A stretch of DNA of 64,000 nucleotides from the NCBI GenBank assembly GCA_036850595.1, contig CM072158.1:16259422-16323421 (forward strand), given 5' to 3'. Source of the stretch: Rhyacichthys aspro (taxonomy: Eukaryota > Chordata > Actinopteri > Gobiiformes > Rhyacichthyidae). Position 1 is the stretch's first letter. Each line of letters starts with the position of its first letter. Below, one piece after another: positions 1 through 12,900 of the stretch. The notes under the pieces were generated by a model. That model did no database searches, was not told the origin of the DNA, and saw only the letters and a list, made by a program, of their open reading frames with translations. Made by a program: the position numbers and the translations under genes.

Positions 1-3000
1 CGCTCAATGGGCTCTCAATATGAGGGTAGCATAGCAAATCCAAATCCTCTGGTGAACACTCATCTATGTGGAAAATAGAGTCAGGTACAGGGAGTGGGGA
101 TGAATTAGACAATGAACTGCTCTGGTATCAATGATTGACTTAATTATGTCATTTTGATCATGAATGATCAAATGTGTCAAATGTCACGAATCAGTGAATG
201 AAAACTACCAGCATATAAAGCAGTAAGTGACTCTACAGTGGTGTATGGATATTTTTTAGCTCAGTAGTTTAGGTTGGTCATTGGCTGATTTCTCTAGTCT
301 CTTCATTACAGCGTTAGCTAAAAGTGAAATCAAATGATCACTGTAAAGAGTCATTTACATCTTTTACAATGTGAGTCAGCTAACAACAGTATCTTCTTGT
401 TTAAACATAACTTTAAAATGAACGTTTTTTTAGTAGCTGCTATTATAAATTCTATGCATTATGATGCTGTGTCTCACATATTCTACTCGTGTGGATTTCC
501 GTCAATGATCAGATCCATTGGACACAGTGTGGTGGTCGGCTTGCAGTTTGTGCTCAGCCGTGACAAATGTGAAGATTGTTGCTCTGTGAACCGCGCTGAT
601 GGCGTCAACATAACCCCCTTTATGTTTGTGTACTCACAGTGACCCGCTGCGGTGTGGTCAGACGTGAAGGGACCGTCGGAGTCAACCAGCTCCATACTCA
701 GCCTGCCACCTCGTCACTCACCTGGACGAGGAAGACAAGCAACTCTTTAGAAACATTTCAGTTCACTTTATTTAACTAACTCTTTTATTGCTATACGAAC
801 CATGAGAATTTGAAAAACATGACAAGTGTCTGTACAACTAATATCAATTAGCTTCTGGGATGTTCTGTCAAAAACATGAGTGACACTGTTTTAGCTGGCA
901 TCAACTTATTCAACTCTTATTCAACTCACATTATTCTTTTTTTTTTGGTTTTGAGGGTAAATTGTAGGTTAAATTCAACTACAGCTAATTCCAAAAATCA
1001 AACAATATGCCAATAAGCTTCGTTCAAATTTGATTCAAAAGATTCAAAATGTCTAATATTTCTCAATGTAGACCAAGAATGCTTTAAGGAAGAAAAAGTT
1101 CAATGGTCTCATTAACATTAAGGCTTTACTGCACAACCTGCTTTATTGCAACAGCAGCGTAGGAACCTTTCCTACTTTTATTTACAAAAAAACGTGCCAA
1201 TATTTCACCACAAAATACTTGTAGTCTGTAATTATCTCTACCTCTTCAAACATTATGTCAAAGCATTGCCAACGTTTATATATTATGTTTCATTTACTGC
1301 TCGTTTCTCTATTTTAATCTTTTTTGAGCTGTTTCGCTGTAAAATAAGATGTATTTTGCAAGAGAATAACCCATTTACTTGGTTTATTTCCTTGGTCCTT
1401 TGTTGTCGTCAGTGTCAACCAATGGGAGCACTCCTTTTTACCGGAAGCGAGCTGTGATTAGACAAAATCCATGATGGGGTTGATCATTTTGATCTATTAA
1501 AATCCTTCATTATAAAGCCTAGTCCACATCTTAAGGTCTAATTTTTTAAATGCACCAGTAAAAAAAAATTAAATTCAGGACACTTCCATTGGTCTGCACA
1601 GAGTAACGACTACTACTATAAATGTCTATTCGAGTGCTGGATATGTTTGCTGACATGGAAAAAAACGGCAAAAAAAACAACTAAAAAAAGTAAAGAAGCA
1701 AAGTGAAACGCAGATAAACACTGGCAATGCATTCACATAATGTTTAACGAGGAGGAAATAATAGCTGGGTGCATTAGCCTCAGAGCCACACATTTAAGGT
1801 AAGCTCTAAACTAGGATTTTATAGTGCCAAACAGCTCTTGTTTTCCTATTTTAATTGAATACAAGCAGGAAAGGTTGCTATGCCGTTGTCCGGGAGGTGA
1901 AGGGGGTGGAAGAAAATCTCAGGTAATGCATTTTTAATGCTACTCTGAGGAACTAGGATGGGGCAGCCTTCTGTGAGGAAACATAAGCGAAGATACACCA
2001 AAGAATCTGATGTTAATTTGAAGTTTTACTGCAGATCCAATTTTGTAAATGTCATCCTGAGCAGATGTCGGTACAAATGATGCTCCTGAGAAAACAATGC
2101 CTCTTCCTCAGTCTTCCCTTGTTTTTATCCTTTGTGAGTGGGACTAAGATGCGAGGAAAGGACAAGTGAGAGAAACATGACTGCAAATAATTTCACATGA
2201 TTACATGTAAGAGTGTAAGTCTCTGTCCCTGTCGGCCTCATCGAGAACTTTAAAAAGCACAACAAAATTATTTAAACAAGGCCATATGGTGCAGGTGCCC
2301 AAATTGCTGGAATTTTCATCAAGTGGCCTTTCCAAAAATCAACGTTCTATTCAAGAAATGCTCAGGGACTTTGCCAATATCAGTCTCTGCAGGTGTTGGT
2401 GCAGGCTCCACGCAGAGATTTTAAAATCCAATCTCACATGTCCCAAAGGTGCTCCAGTAGACAATATTTCTTCATATTATTCTCTCATAACACAATTTCT
2501 TTTGAATGCCTGATTTGCTTGTCAAATTTATTTTTCTATGACGGAGACAAAATACAGTTCCCCAAAGACTTAAAAAAAACGCGCATGTGGTTCAAGGTGA
2601 GTCATCGAATCATATCCATTCTGTCTAGACATGTCTGAATACATTGGCAAAAAAGAACAGCAATTTGGTGGAGAATAATATATTGATGAAACAGCTCGGC
2701 CTCAGAGCACCAACACTGCTGCACACTTGAGAATTATTTGGCAGGTTAGGTCTAGTTTCCTTTTTTTCCAAACAGGAGCCGATGCCGCTCAGTGTTAATG
2801 TGAAAAATGAACTTGAGCGCTCGATGATGATGCATACTAACTACTTCACTTACATTTTCATTCATCACATCGCCGCAGTGACACGCTAAGCAGTATTTTT
2901 ACCCAGTTACGCCGCTCATCCTTTTCATTACCTGCTTTAGAGCCCATCAGGGGAAAAAACCTTTGCTCTTCAGAAATGCTTTTTAAATGCAACTCTCAAT

Positions 3001-3899
3001 ACTAAAAATCCTAAGCAGAATACCGCCCCGATTCCTTCGAATAATTACGCTTTTCTTCTTTCGCCATTTGGATTCTCAGCTATTCCTCCTCATTCACACA
3101 CGCCGTTAAAAGGCAATGCCGCTCAATTCTGAAGAACATAAAGGAGCATATATGGCATTCCATCTTCCATGAAATAGGGCATTTTCACCTCTTTAAATGG
3201 CACTTAAGACGCACTTTTTGGACAGCTGAGAATAAAAAAAGTGTCTTAGGGAGTCCTATCAACTTTTAATTAAAAGAGATGGAGAACTATGATGTATATT
3301 TTAGAGCTAATTAGCGGGCAGACTCAGGGGAGAGAGGTGATTAGATGAGTAAAGACTCCCCTCGGATGTGGCACACGAGTACACACATGCATGCATTAAG
3401 ACGGCAGTATTTGATATTTAAATGAGCTTCCAGCTATACTTCCAGCTATCCATCCTTTTCACAGATTTTTTTTCCAACAGATGCAGTCAGCATTATCTTT
3501 TGGGAGTGAGAACTAAGAAAAGTGCCTATGATTGGAGGAAGCATGATGTTGAGTTCTTCTGTTAGAGAATTTTTACTTCACTGTTATTAGATTCAAACTT
3601 AATAGTGTCTTCCCCTTACACTTCTGGCGTAGATTTTTAAATTGTCAGGATTGTGAGGAATGTCTTAAATGTCCAATTCTGATGCTGAAGCAGAGACTCA
3701 AACTATTCACTGCACAATGAACTTTACTTTTTAATTAATCTCCGATAGATCTGGTGCAAGGTCTGGCCAAACCGATCGTACACGTCCTTGTTTGTGTGTG
3801 TGGTTGTAACGAGAATCCAAATCTTGTCTTGGGGGAAAATATCTGGTGTGCACTCCTAGTGACGCAGTACAACGCATTCAACTTCAAAACAGATATTAA
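1..3899. other. Intergenic DNA, no supported gene
   Basis: Open frames here are short and resemble no family. The block 1418-1545 is one copy of a dispersed repeat listed separately. The stretch 2760-3440 is complex, with few homopolymers and several AATTA/TAATTA-type homeodomain-like words, so it could be regulatory. That is untested. Confidence 0.5.
1418..1545 (+). repeat. Dispersed repeat, copy 1 (related to 15068-15170)
   Basis: The words ACCAATGGGAGCA, then TCCTTTTT, then TGTGATT appear in the same order and spacing here and at 15068-15170, followed by AAAATC near a TATTAAAATC motif. This suggests two decayed copies of one element. The family is not recognised and the borders are approximate. 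Confidence 0.5.
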
Positions 3900-4135
3900 T
3901 TTGTTCCAGAATACTACAATACTGCAAAAGTTTTAGACAGATATGCAGTAAAGTAAGAATCTTGTCAACAATTTACAATTTTACTGCTTTTTATTTCGTT
4001 TTTTAACAATTTACTATATGGAAAATTGAGTCAAGAGACAAAAACCTGTCATTTTTAGAGTGAGCCCATGGGGTCTGGCCTGGACCTGTCTGGGATTCTC
4101 TAAATGTTTGAACAGAACCTGACAAGATCATTCTA
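3900..4135 (+). repeat. Dispersed repeat A, copy 1 (related to 8101-8465)
   Basis: Ordered matches to the 8.1-kb copy include GCAAAAGTTTTAGACAG, ATATGCAGTAAA, TAAGAAT-TGTCAACAAT-TACAATTT, GAGACAAAAACCT and TGGGATTCTC-AAATGTTTG. The head resembles a common fish repeat that begins with GTGCAAAAGTCTTAGGCAGG. No coding capacity; the class is not certain (MITE or SINE). Confidence 0.75.
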
Positions 4136-4374
4136 AAACTGAGACTGCCACATCACGGCCTTTCTCTTGAGTATCTCTTGAACCAATTACCACCAATCAA
4201 GTTCAGGGCAGATTTAGTTGACGGCACGTCCCACTGAAAACCCTGTGTAGACTCTGCTCCTACTGTTACTAGATTTCTTCTTATGAAACTGTTCATTTCA
4301 TTAACCTTTTTCATTGCAGCAAAGGCAAGCCTTGAGCAAAATAATGTTTGGGCAAGAAATTACTGCTCATTTGT

Positions 4375-4880
4375 AAAGCGTGATGTAATCGTTTTCATCA
4401 GCCACAAATTTTATGTCCGAAAACAAAACAAAAACTAAATAAAAAGTAATTAGTGAGAACGAAAACTTTGACTTAATCACAAATGAGAACAATACAAAAA
4501 TGAACAGACAAAATCCAATGAAAAGAAGGAGCAGACGGGACGAAATGAGAAGAGATTCAATCAGAACTCATGTTTTGAGTGTCTCGGAAGTGATGTCAGA
4601 CACAAACATTTGTTAAAGCAGCGGGAAGACGACAGGTGATGATAAGAGAACGGCTTTTAAATGTCAAACAATGTTATTGTAACAGGTGAGTTGTAGTTTC
4701 ATTTCATTCAGGTAGAAATTAAACAAAACTGTGACAATGCATTACCCTTTACATTTTAAGTGACTAAATCTATTGTACATATAGTCGACTAAATTCTTAT
4801 ATTTAGTCGATTAAAACTAGTCTAAAACTAATAAGGATTAGATGATTAAATTTCTGACTTGACTAAAATTTAGACTAGAA
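4375..4880 (+). repeat. Dispersed repeat B, copy 1 (GACTAAAACTAA type)
   Basis: Shared with 34290-34745: GAGAAGAGATxCAATCAGAACTCA, GGAAGTGATG, GACAGG..GA, CTTTTAAAT-TCAAA-AATGTTA, TTTCATTCAGGT, ATGCATTACCCTTTA, GTGACTAAA and a tail of TAGACTAAAACTA-type words. Such tails are frequent in fish hAT-like MITEs, but I could not define the ends. Confidence 0.75.
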
Positions 4881-7800
4881 AACCATATTAAAATTTGCTT
4901 TCAGCATAACACTGGGAACAGTCCATGCTGAACAGCTTTGCCTCCTTTTAGCACTGACACACCGCAAATATCGGATTAGCCTACATCCCACTCATGTGCC
5001 GCCTACATTATTGCAAAACCTGTGAAATATTGTTTTATGTTGTCATATCCAAGGCCAAATATTAGCAGTCACGGCATCAGGTACTATTTGTCCAAGTAGA
5101 GGTAAGGCTTGTGCTTTTCCATACCTTTGTAATATTGAAAAAAAGACTTTGAAAGTAGTTCGACCAAGTGTATAGCATAAGCATAGGGAATAGATAGTCA
5201 AAATATAAAGCACTAGAAGCAGTTTAGCCATTATTACACAACTTTATCATCATCAACATTCTCCATTGTTAGGCCTTAATGGTTAAGTCGCTTTTATGCA
5301 ACACTAATAAACACCACAGCGATGTGCTTTAACAGTTTCAAGTCTTTCAGGAGATAACGCGTACCTAACACTCCCTGAGGTGTGTAAAACTCTGCGACTG
5401 CCAACAGCTAACATGGAAATGGTTAAAAATAAATACAGTGGCTTATTATCAACTGTACACCAACCTACTGCCTGGCACTGGGCACATATTTGCATATAAT
5501 TACGTGGCTTCAGGAGAAAAAAAAAAAGTCCACAGAAAGTCACACCAATCCCGAGCAACCCAACTGGAGACGGGCCCATGCAAATGACTGCTATCAGAGA
5601 CAAAGTGTGATAAATGTGCTGTCAATAGAGATAGTGCGCTGCCACATCACGGCCCGACAAGAGCCAACAGGATTCTCAGAGGGCTTTACAGGCAGCATCG
5701 CACATCAGCTAAAAAGGCCAGGAACGGCGCCGCGCCAAAAAAAAAAACTCATTCTACTTGGTCCGCTTTTATGCTTGTACCCTGCAACTTTCTACATCAA
5801 CGGGAGATGGTCATTTAAGCCCAGAGACACACTTTTAAAAACGCTCCTAACCTGCTTAAATATACAGTTGTGCTGGCTTTTGCCATCAAATTGCTTGTCT
5901 GCGAACAAAGCCCAAAAGTCCAATAGCAGACGGCTCAATTATCAGTGAAATAGTCTGTCATCTTTCCTGAATGAGCTGTGATTGCAGACAATAACATACC
6001 TACAGCTGAAGTGCTACAATGTGCTACTAATTTTCCTGCCAAATCAATCCCACTTAAGGCGGCATAATGTCCCATTTGCAGAGAGTCGGGAGGAAAATGA
6101 CAAGGCTGAACATTTAGGGTTATTGGGGGACCCTTTTGCAGTCACGAAACCATGTGCAGAGACCTGTTATAACAAGGTTAGCCTGTATTGAAAGACAGAC
6201 AATGCCATTTTCTCTTCACGGAACATAGCTAAGACAGAATACCAATTTTTTTCAGATTTTTAAGAAAAGTATTTCCGAACATTTCCTGAAGCTGGAAAAT
6301 CTAATAGAATCCGAAGTAAATATAATACCTGCAGACAGTGTATTTTGACGTATTATCATCTCTTTGCCATTTTATTACGCAGAAAGAAGTCGCAACAGCA
6401 TTTCTTCACTTGTTTAAAGCTACATTTGGATTTTTTGGAGTGGATTTTCATGATTGCGTCGGTCGGTGAATCCTGCAAGTAACCGCTTATCACAGTGTAA
6501 TTTTACCCAATCAGTGCAATGCCATGTTGTTTACAAAGTAACGACAAAATGGTCTTTTCGTTGGATAACCTGAAATCCAATCATAACTGCCACCACAGCA
6601 TCAGTCTGAACCAGCCGCAGTTCACTGGAAATCACTTTTGCTTTGAGAGGGATTTCGGGGAGTTTGTGAACTAACAAATCTTGCGAGAATCCAGCTGCTG
6701 GGCAAGAAAATGGAAGATTGTAGTGCTCAAAAACACAAACCGCAGCAAATTCAACTAAGTATAGCTTGCGCAAAACCAAAAAAAAGAAGTTTGTATGTGT
6801 GTGTCTTGAACTATTAAGGGCGTATAAAACATTTTAAATTAGTATCATACAATTCTAACTAATGGATGAATCATCAGATTATAATGAATTGTCACTATCC
6901 CTATTTTGTAACAAAGCACTGCAAAAAGTCCCCAAGATTAAACCATAGGCGTAAAATATATGCTAAATAAGTGGGCCAATTGTGTCTGGTGATATACAAC
7001 CTCCTGTTAACCAAAAAAAATCCCCTGTTACACTGAAAACAGCTATACAGATATGTGCAACAGTAAAAGACAGAATATTTTCTCTTTCACTGAGCATCTT
7101 TAATGAATCAAGCTGGGTCTAACCTTGAAGACTTCCAGAGGGCCACTGAGGAAATCATTTTTTGATGATTGAAAATGACTCATAGCGTTCTTTTCGATGT
7201 ATCTGCTTCTGTTAAATGAACTGCAGCACAAATCTGGGAAGCAGCGCAGGAATACAGCTGTTACAGTGCAAGAGCGAATAGAGGAGGAAAAAAAACCCCC
7301 ACAAAAAACTAAGTGTGAGTGTATATCTGACAGCACGTCAGGAGAGTTTTACATATTGCTATATATTATTTAAGAGTGAATATGCTCACTTGGCCCTTCC
7401 GTTTCTTTTTACACTATTCTGTCATCATAAAAAGTCTGAAACTGTTCCCCATAAAACAATCCATGCATTTACATGTATTATTTTAACTAGAGCCATGGAC
7501 CAATACCCTTGATGTCTGTCAGTATAAACAGCGTAATTAGTGGCAACCGTTGACATTTTTTACATTTCCTGTCTATTTGATAAATGCCAATCTACCTCAC
7601 TTCAACATGGACAGCATAATGTACAATTCTAATTCACCAGGCTGTACATCTATAAACAGTCAGATCTAATCTCAGTTCAGGACCATGGACAGTGCACAGT
7701 GTTAAGAGTTGCTGCAGGTAGATGCAGTTGAAATGAGCTGGCTGCCTCTCTGCACATTAATCTTCAATTTGGAAGATTAGCCACAGAAAAGGCCAACGCC

Positions 7801-8100
7801 TGCAGCACAATTTTGCATCTTGCACAAATTTAACACGAGATAAGGCTATTTAGCCCACAGCAGGGAAAATCACAGATTACATCAGCAAAGACCATAATTT
7901 CAAAAGGCAATACCGAAAAACACATCAAGCAACAGAAATAATAATGGCAATTGTCCATTTACTATGGTTGTGACTTTGGATTACCTCTTCAATCTCAAAT
8001 CTTTACTACCATGCAAATGCCAAAATAGTGATGGAAAACTGTTTGGTCAGTGGTAAGAAGCTGGAGTGCCCAGAGTGAACCATAACATTAGTCAAAGACA
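4881..8100. other. Intergenic DNA, no supported gene
   Basis: Open frames up to 152 codons occur (5490-5948) but show no recognisable domain and no splice-flanked coding pattern. The part at 7720-7950 is homopolymer-poor and complex. Nothing else distinct was seen. Confidence 0.45.
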
Positions 8101-8465
8101 TTTACAATAGTGTGCGAAAGTTTTAGTCAGGTGTGAAGATATGCAGTAAAAACTAAGAATGCTGTCAACAATATACAATTTATCATAATTTTTTATTAAT
8201 TTACAAAATGAAGAGACAAAAACCTTCAACTTTTAAAGTGTTTCCAGTGAGTGAGTCCTGACGTGATGGTGCAACTCTGATCCCAGAATCATGGAGCCTG
8301 GGCTGGTCCTACCTGGGATTAACTTGTCTGGTTTAACCATGTAACCTATTAACTTCCTTCTGAGAATTTGTGATCTGGTTTAGTCCAGTTTGACCTGGGT
8401 TTGTGTGGGATTCTCCAAATGTTTGAAAAGAACCTGTCCAGATCCTTCAAAAACAGATTGAGATT
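8101..8465 (+). repeat. Dispersed repeat A, copy 2 (related to 3900-4135)
   Basis: Same family and orientation as the 3.9-kb copy. It is longer because it keeps an internal segment (about 8245-8395) with a second ATGG-GCCTGGxCTGG-CCTACCTGGGATT block that is condensed in the other copy. Confidence 0.75.
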
Positions 8466-9770
8466 TAGAATCGTCTTCTGCTACTTCACTTTGGTGATTT
8501 TTATTAGTGTACAAAATGCAGACTTTATAGTTTACTTTACTTTTTATATTTTATATCGCTGGCTTACCTCCAAAGCAGTTGGGAATTAGCTCTAGCCCCT
8601 CATGACCCTTAAAGGATAAGAGGTAGAAAATTTAAATATACAGAAAGTAATGTTTGGAATGCGCCAATAAGAAGGCACAAATATCACTACCACTTTTCCC
8701 CAATTAATTCCATTCTTTTATCATGCCCAAGGGAAAATCCAATCATTGCAAATCATGTCATCATTTCACTACTCAGAGACAATATCTCGCATATCTTCAT
8801 CGTATTGTGCAGCTTTGCCTATTACATTAATTGCTGTCACTTTTTGTCTAAAATTTCTACCCAATAATTTCTGCTTTATGCTTCAACTCCCAGAAATGTC
8901 TATCAGCCTCTAAACACACTTAGATGGAGTAACCCTATGCTCACCTTGTTTTCAGGTCTATGGCTCTTGAACAATTTGAGATCAATCCAGAATCAGATCA
9001 ATTAACACACATTGTGCCCACACATTTTTATAATCAGTTTCCTATTGGATCAAATGTTTAACTAAACTAGACTTCCACATGGCTCAAACTTTTGAAAACC
9101 AATGCCATTACCAGAAACTTTACCAAATTGCCATTTAATAAAGTTTCACACAAATTTGAGCCCTTCCAAAAACTTCAAGGAGCCTACACTTTGAACATTC
9201 TGCTCTGAAACTTCCTTGAATCCTTCAGTCAGCAGGAGAAATCAGTGATGCGGTGCTTTCACGTCGCTGCTCGGCACATGCAGCGACGTCTATGGAAATC
9301 ACTTGACCCATTACTGCCTTTCTCGCCGACACAATACCGAGCAGATTTCTACAATTCAAATGGAAGCGGGCGTAGCGACTGTCACAAAGCGGACTGGATC
9401 ATGTGTGAAATGCTTATTAGTGGTGTGAACAATGTAGGCTCTGTGATGTGACTTATAATGTGCGTGAAAGTACCCGTCTAGTAAAATAGAGGCTGGTGTT
9501 TAAGGCGGCAACCTCCCACACACCGTTCATGTTCAACTTTACCTTTGTCAAAGGGGTGGATGTGGAAGGTTTTATGATACTGATGATTGCTGAGAAATCC
9601 TGCAGAGAATAAACGTCCCAGCTAACATGGCAAAGAGTGAGAGTAAAACCTCAGGCATTGGAAATAATACTTTACTTTCACATACAAATCCCCTTTTCTT
9701 TTTGACTGGACAAGAATCTTTTGGAAACTGCTCAATGTAAACTGTTTTAAGTAGTTGCCAAAGAATTTTA
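8466..9770. other. Intergenic DNA, nothing distinct seen
   Basis: AT-rich unique-looking sequence without a recognised repeat border, gene or RNA gene. Confidence 0.4.
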
Positions 9771-9777
9771 AATGTTG

Positions 9778-9985
9778 ATGTGGATCAGGGATTTGTCCTG
9801 GATGCCCTCGGATGGTTCACTGGGAATGTGTTCCAGGCATGTCCCACCAGAAGGATGCTTCGAGTACACCCAGAATGCGCCGAATGGATTAGAAGTCTTT
9901 GGCTGGCTTTGGAGCGTCTCAGTATTCACCCAGAGGAGCTGGCGGAAGTGTCTGGGGAGTGGGAAGCCTGGGAGTCTCTGCACGT
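9778..9985 (+). mobile_element. LINE 3'-end fragment (non-LTR retrotransposon ORF2 C terminus)
   Basis: The plus frame reads DALGWFTGNVFQACPTRRM, then LWLALERLSIHPEELAEVSG and EWEAWESLH. This is a decayed form of the fish LINE tail (VFRARPTGRR..RGRPRTRWRDY..LAWERLGIPPEELEEVAGE). The fragment is 5'-truncated, as is usual for LINE copies. The clade is uncertain; an L2/CR1-like LINE is my guess. A related 3' end lies at 55527-55615. Confidence 0.75.
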
Positions 9986-9999
9986 ACACCATCCTCCAC

Positions 10000-12900
10000 A
10001 CTTTATTCTGACTTTATCTGAAGTGGCTGTATGAACTCCATCCACTCCATTTTCTCCCTTGGAGGATATCCCACAGGGGACCCTCAGAAGGTTTCAGGTA
10101 TGAACAATGTCAGGAGATCCTCCAGAGTATCTTCTGGGAGGGCGTGCCAAAAATGTAACAGGCTGATCCTAAGTGACTAGTGATGCAAGTGAGAGCACAG
10201 ATGCCTGGTACTCGCCACATCTTGATTTCTTTTACTTTTCACTGTTTGGTTGAGTTGCCCATATGTTTAACTACACACAGTTTGAAGGCAGCTCTAAAGA
10301 CATCCCCCAGAGAACATGTGATGAAATGGCTTTAGAGTACAGCTCTCTCAGAGGCTAGTGTTTAAGTTTTGGGAGTTTCTGTGTATTATTTTGCAGGTTT
10401 GCACTAAATAACTTGCACTATTCTACGCTTTTTGTGGATTGATGCTCTAATTTAATATCAATAATAATGACAAAGTATTGAAAGAATGGAAACTGAAAAA
10501 TTGAACTGAACAGATAAGCAGTGGAAAATGTGTGGATTTAAATGGCAACTTAGTTCAAAATAGTGTGTATTTGGCAAAAAAGGTGTATTAAGTTTAAAAT
10601 TAAATTTGATGTAATAGTTTGAGATTACTTTAAACATGAACTGATGCTATACAAATATATATACTGTAGTTGCAGAGAGTCATATCACTGAGATATACAT
10701 TTTCTATTGTTTTCAAAGAGTTTTCAATAATACACATTTCTATGCCAGATTTCCACTGGGCTGCTGTAACAATAAACAGGAGCAACCCACCTGTATTTTC
10801 AGAGGTCAATTCTGCTAAATTATTTTCTTTCAGCTAAATCATTCTTTCGGCACATGTCTTTTTGGAGCACAACACCGCAGAGCTCCTTCTATTTCAGGAC
10901 CTCACAGTCTCAACTGGTGGTGCCTACCGTAACATGTCAGCCTGCTGGTTCGTCTTCTGTGTCGCTGAGCAGCATCTGACGCCAATTGTCACACTTGAGA
11001 AAACTTCTAAATTCAATCCGGCATGTCCTCCAGCAAGCACAGCCAATACTCACTCATCCCTCCCCTATTTATGGATCACAAGACAAAGACTTCAGATTGA
11101 GAATGTAAGAATTTCACAGGCACCAACACAGACTGACACCTTTGAAACAAGACAGGAGCTATAATTGCTGTTGAAACATCTGGACTTCTATCATGTGGAT
11201 CTCAAATATTCAGAGTATTGCAGTGTTGGTAAATCGTGTTAACAGCTTTTTAATGAACGGAAAACATGAAAAAAGGGAAGCTATGGATTAGCAAAGTAAT
11301 AGCATTTGGAAAATCACAATAATTTATATACTTGTATGTATCATGACAGAGGAAAAGATAAATGTTTTGAGAATGGACATATGGTGCTGGAGAAAGTCAA
11401 AATGGGCCTAGTATTTTATTTTTTTATTTTTATCTTTATTCTGGCCCAAGTCACACACCAAGTCACAAGGTACTACAGTTAAAAATACTACAGTAGTATG
11501 TCACCAATTGTTTAATGTACAGTCATGAGTATCTATTTAACATCAGACAAGCAGCAGTGTACGGGCCATATATAGGGCCACTGCATTTACACTACTAAAG
11601 GGGGCAATAAAAAACACTTTGTGGCACCAGGCCACTTGTTAATGTGGCTGAATGAATAGGTCATTTAAACAAAATTTATTTGGCCCATTTATCTGTAAAT
11701 TTGTAAAGTAACTGCAATACCATATTTTTCCCCTGAGTTATCCAACTGTCAGTATGTCATGCATTCCAGGGCTGATGATTAATAAAGTATTTCTGGTCAA
11801 ATAAACAAAGCAAGGACTATTCATAACTACTTAAAGTGTTAGATAATCGATCAATGATGTGTTTTCTCCTTTTAGTGCAGTTGATCTGCCATAATGCATC
11901 CCATGTTGTACTGTGAAATTAAATACAAAAAGCTGCACAGCTGTGAACTGTTAATGATAAATAAAAATCTATGTCCGCATTTATGTTTCTTTTTTGGGTT
12001 ATTTATGACACTCTTCAGATTTGATTTTTTCAGGCACTTTAAACTGTGCTCCTTCCAAAAACTACCAATGATGGGGAAATCAAGGACAACAAATCCCAAA
12101 TGCACGCTTACTGTTCTGTTCTGCCTTTTTGACCTCGATGAAACATGATCAAATCCTTTCACACTGCGTTTAAAAGGGTGCTGATGGAAGCACATAAAAT
12201 ATATGTTGATAGGCCCTGAGGTGTTTTTTTAAGCAGGAACAACACGCGATAGCCTTGGTAGAATGAGATGATAAGGGACAAGTGAGTGGGTAGAAAGCTG
12301 GGGGGATAGCAGAAAATGATTCACCACGGCCTAATTCACTCCTCGGTCACTCTCAGCCCGAATGTTTCCGAGCCATTTTACACTGTTGCCTTGATATGCT
12401 GGCAGTAGCATTCTCTTCCACTCTGGGGAGTCAAAAAGGCGAAGGCACCACCGGCTTCCTCTCCCCCACCTCTCCAAGGACCCCCTCACAGTCAAACACA
12501 AACACGTCCCCGGTAGAAGAACTCTCTACACTCTACAGTCTGAAGTTGTGCCCAGAGGTGAGCTTTCATGTGCTAACTCCGCTCCGGTGTTGCCAGATGA
12601 CCACCGGCTGCTCCAGTAGAGAGTCGGTTCTTTGATAAGGCTATGGAGAGCTCAAGGATATATTCATGAATATGTCCTGTGCTATCAGATGAACAGAAAA
12701 AGTAAGAGTTCACCTCAGTTCAGTCAGGGCTGGTTAGTAATGTGGGGCTGGTTGGGGTTAATGCCCATCGGCTCTTTTCTCCTTGCTAGAGATAGAAAAT
12801 ATAAAATTGTCAAATTCAGTGACAGGAGGTTACTTGAGTTGAAGGAGCCGCTGATTTCTTTAGGCCTTATCCAAAGCAGACATTAGATCTCTCTTTGTTA

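Noticed and set aside
5490..5948. Plus-strand open frame of 152 codons
   Set aside because: Low-complexity Lys runs from poly-A, no family resemblance, no splice-site pattern.
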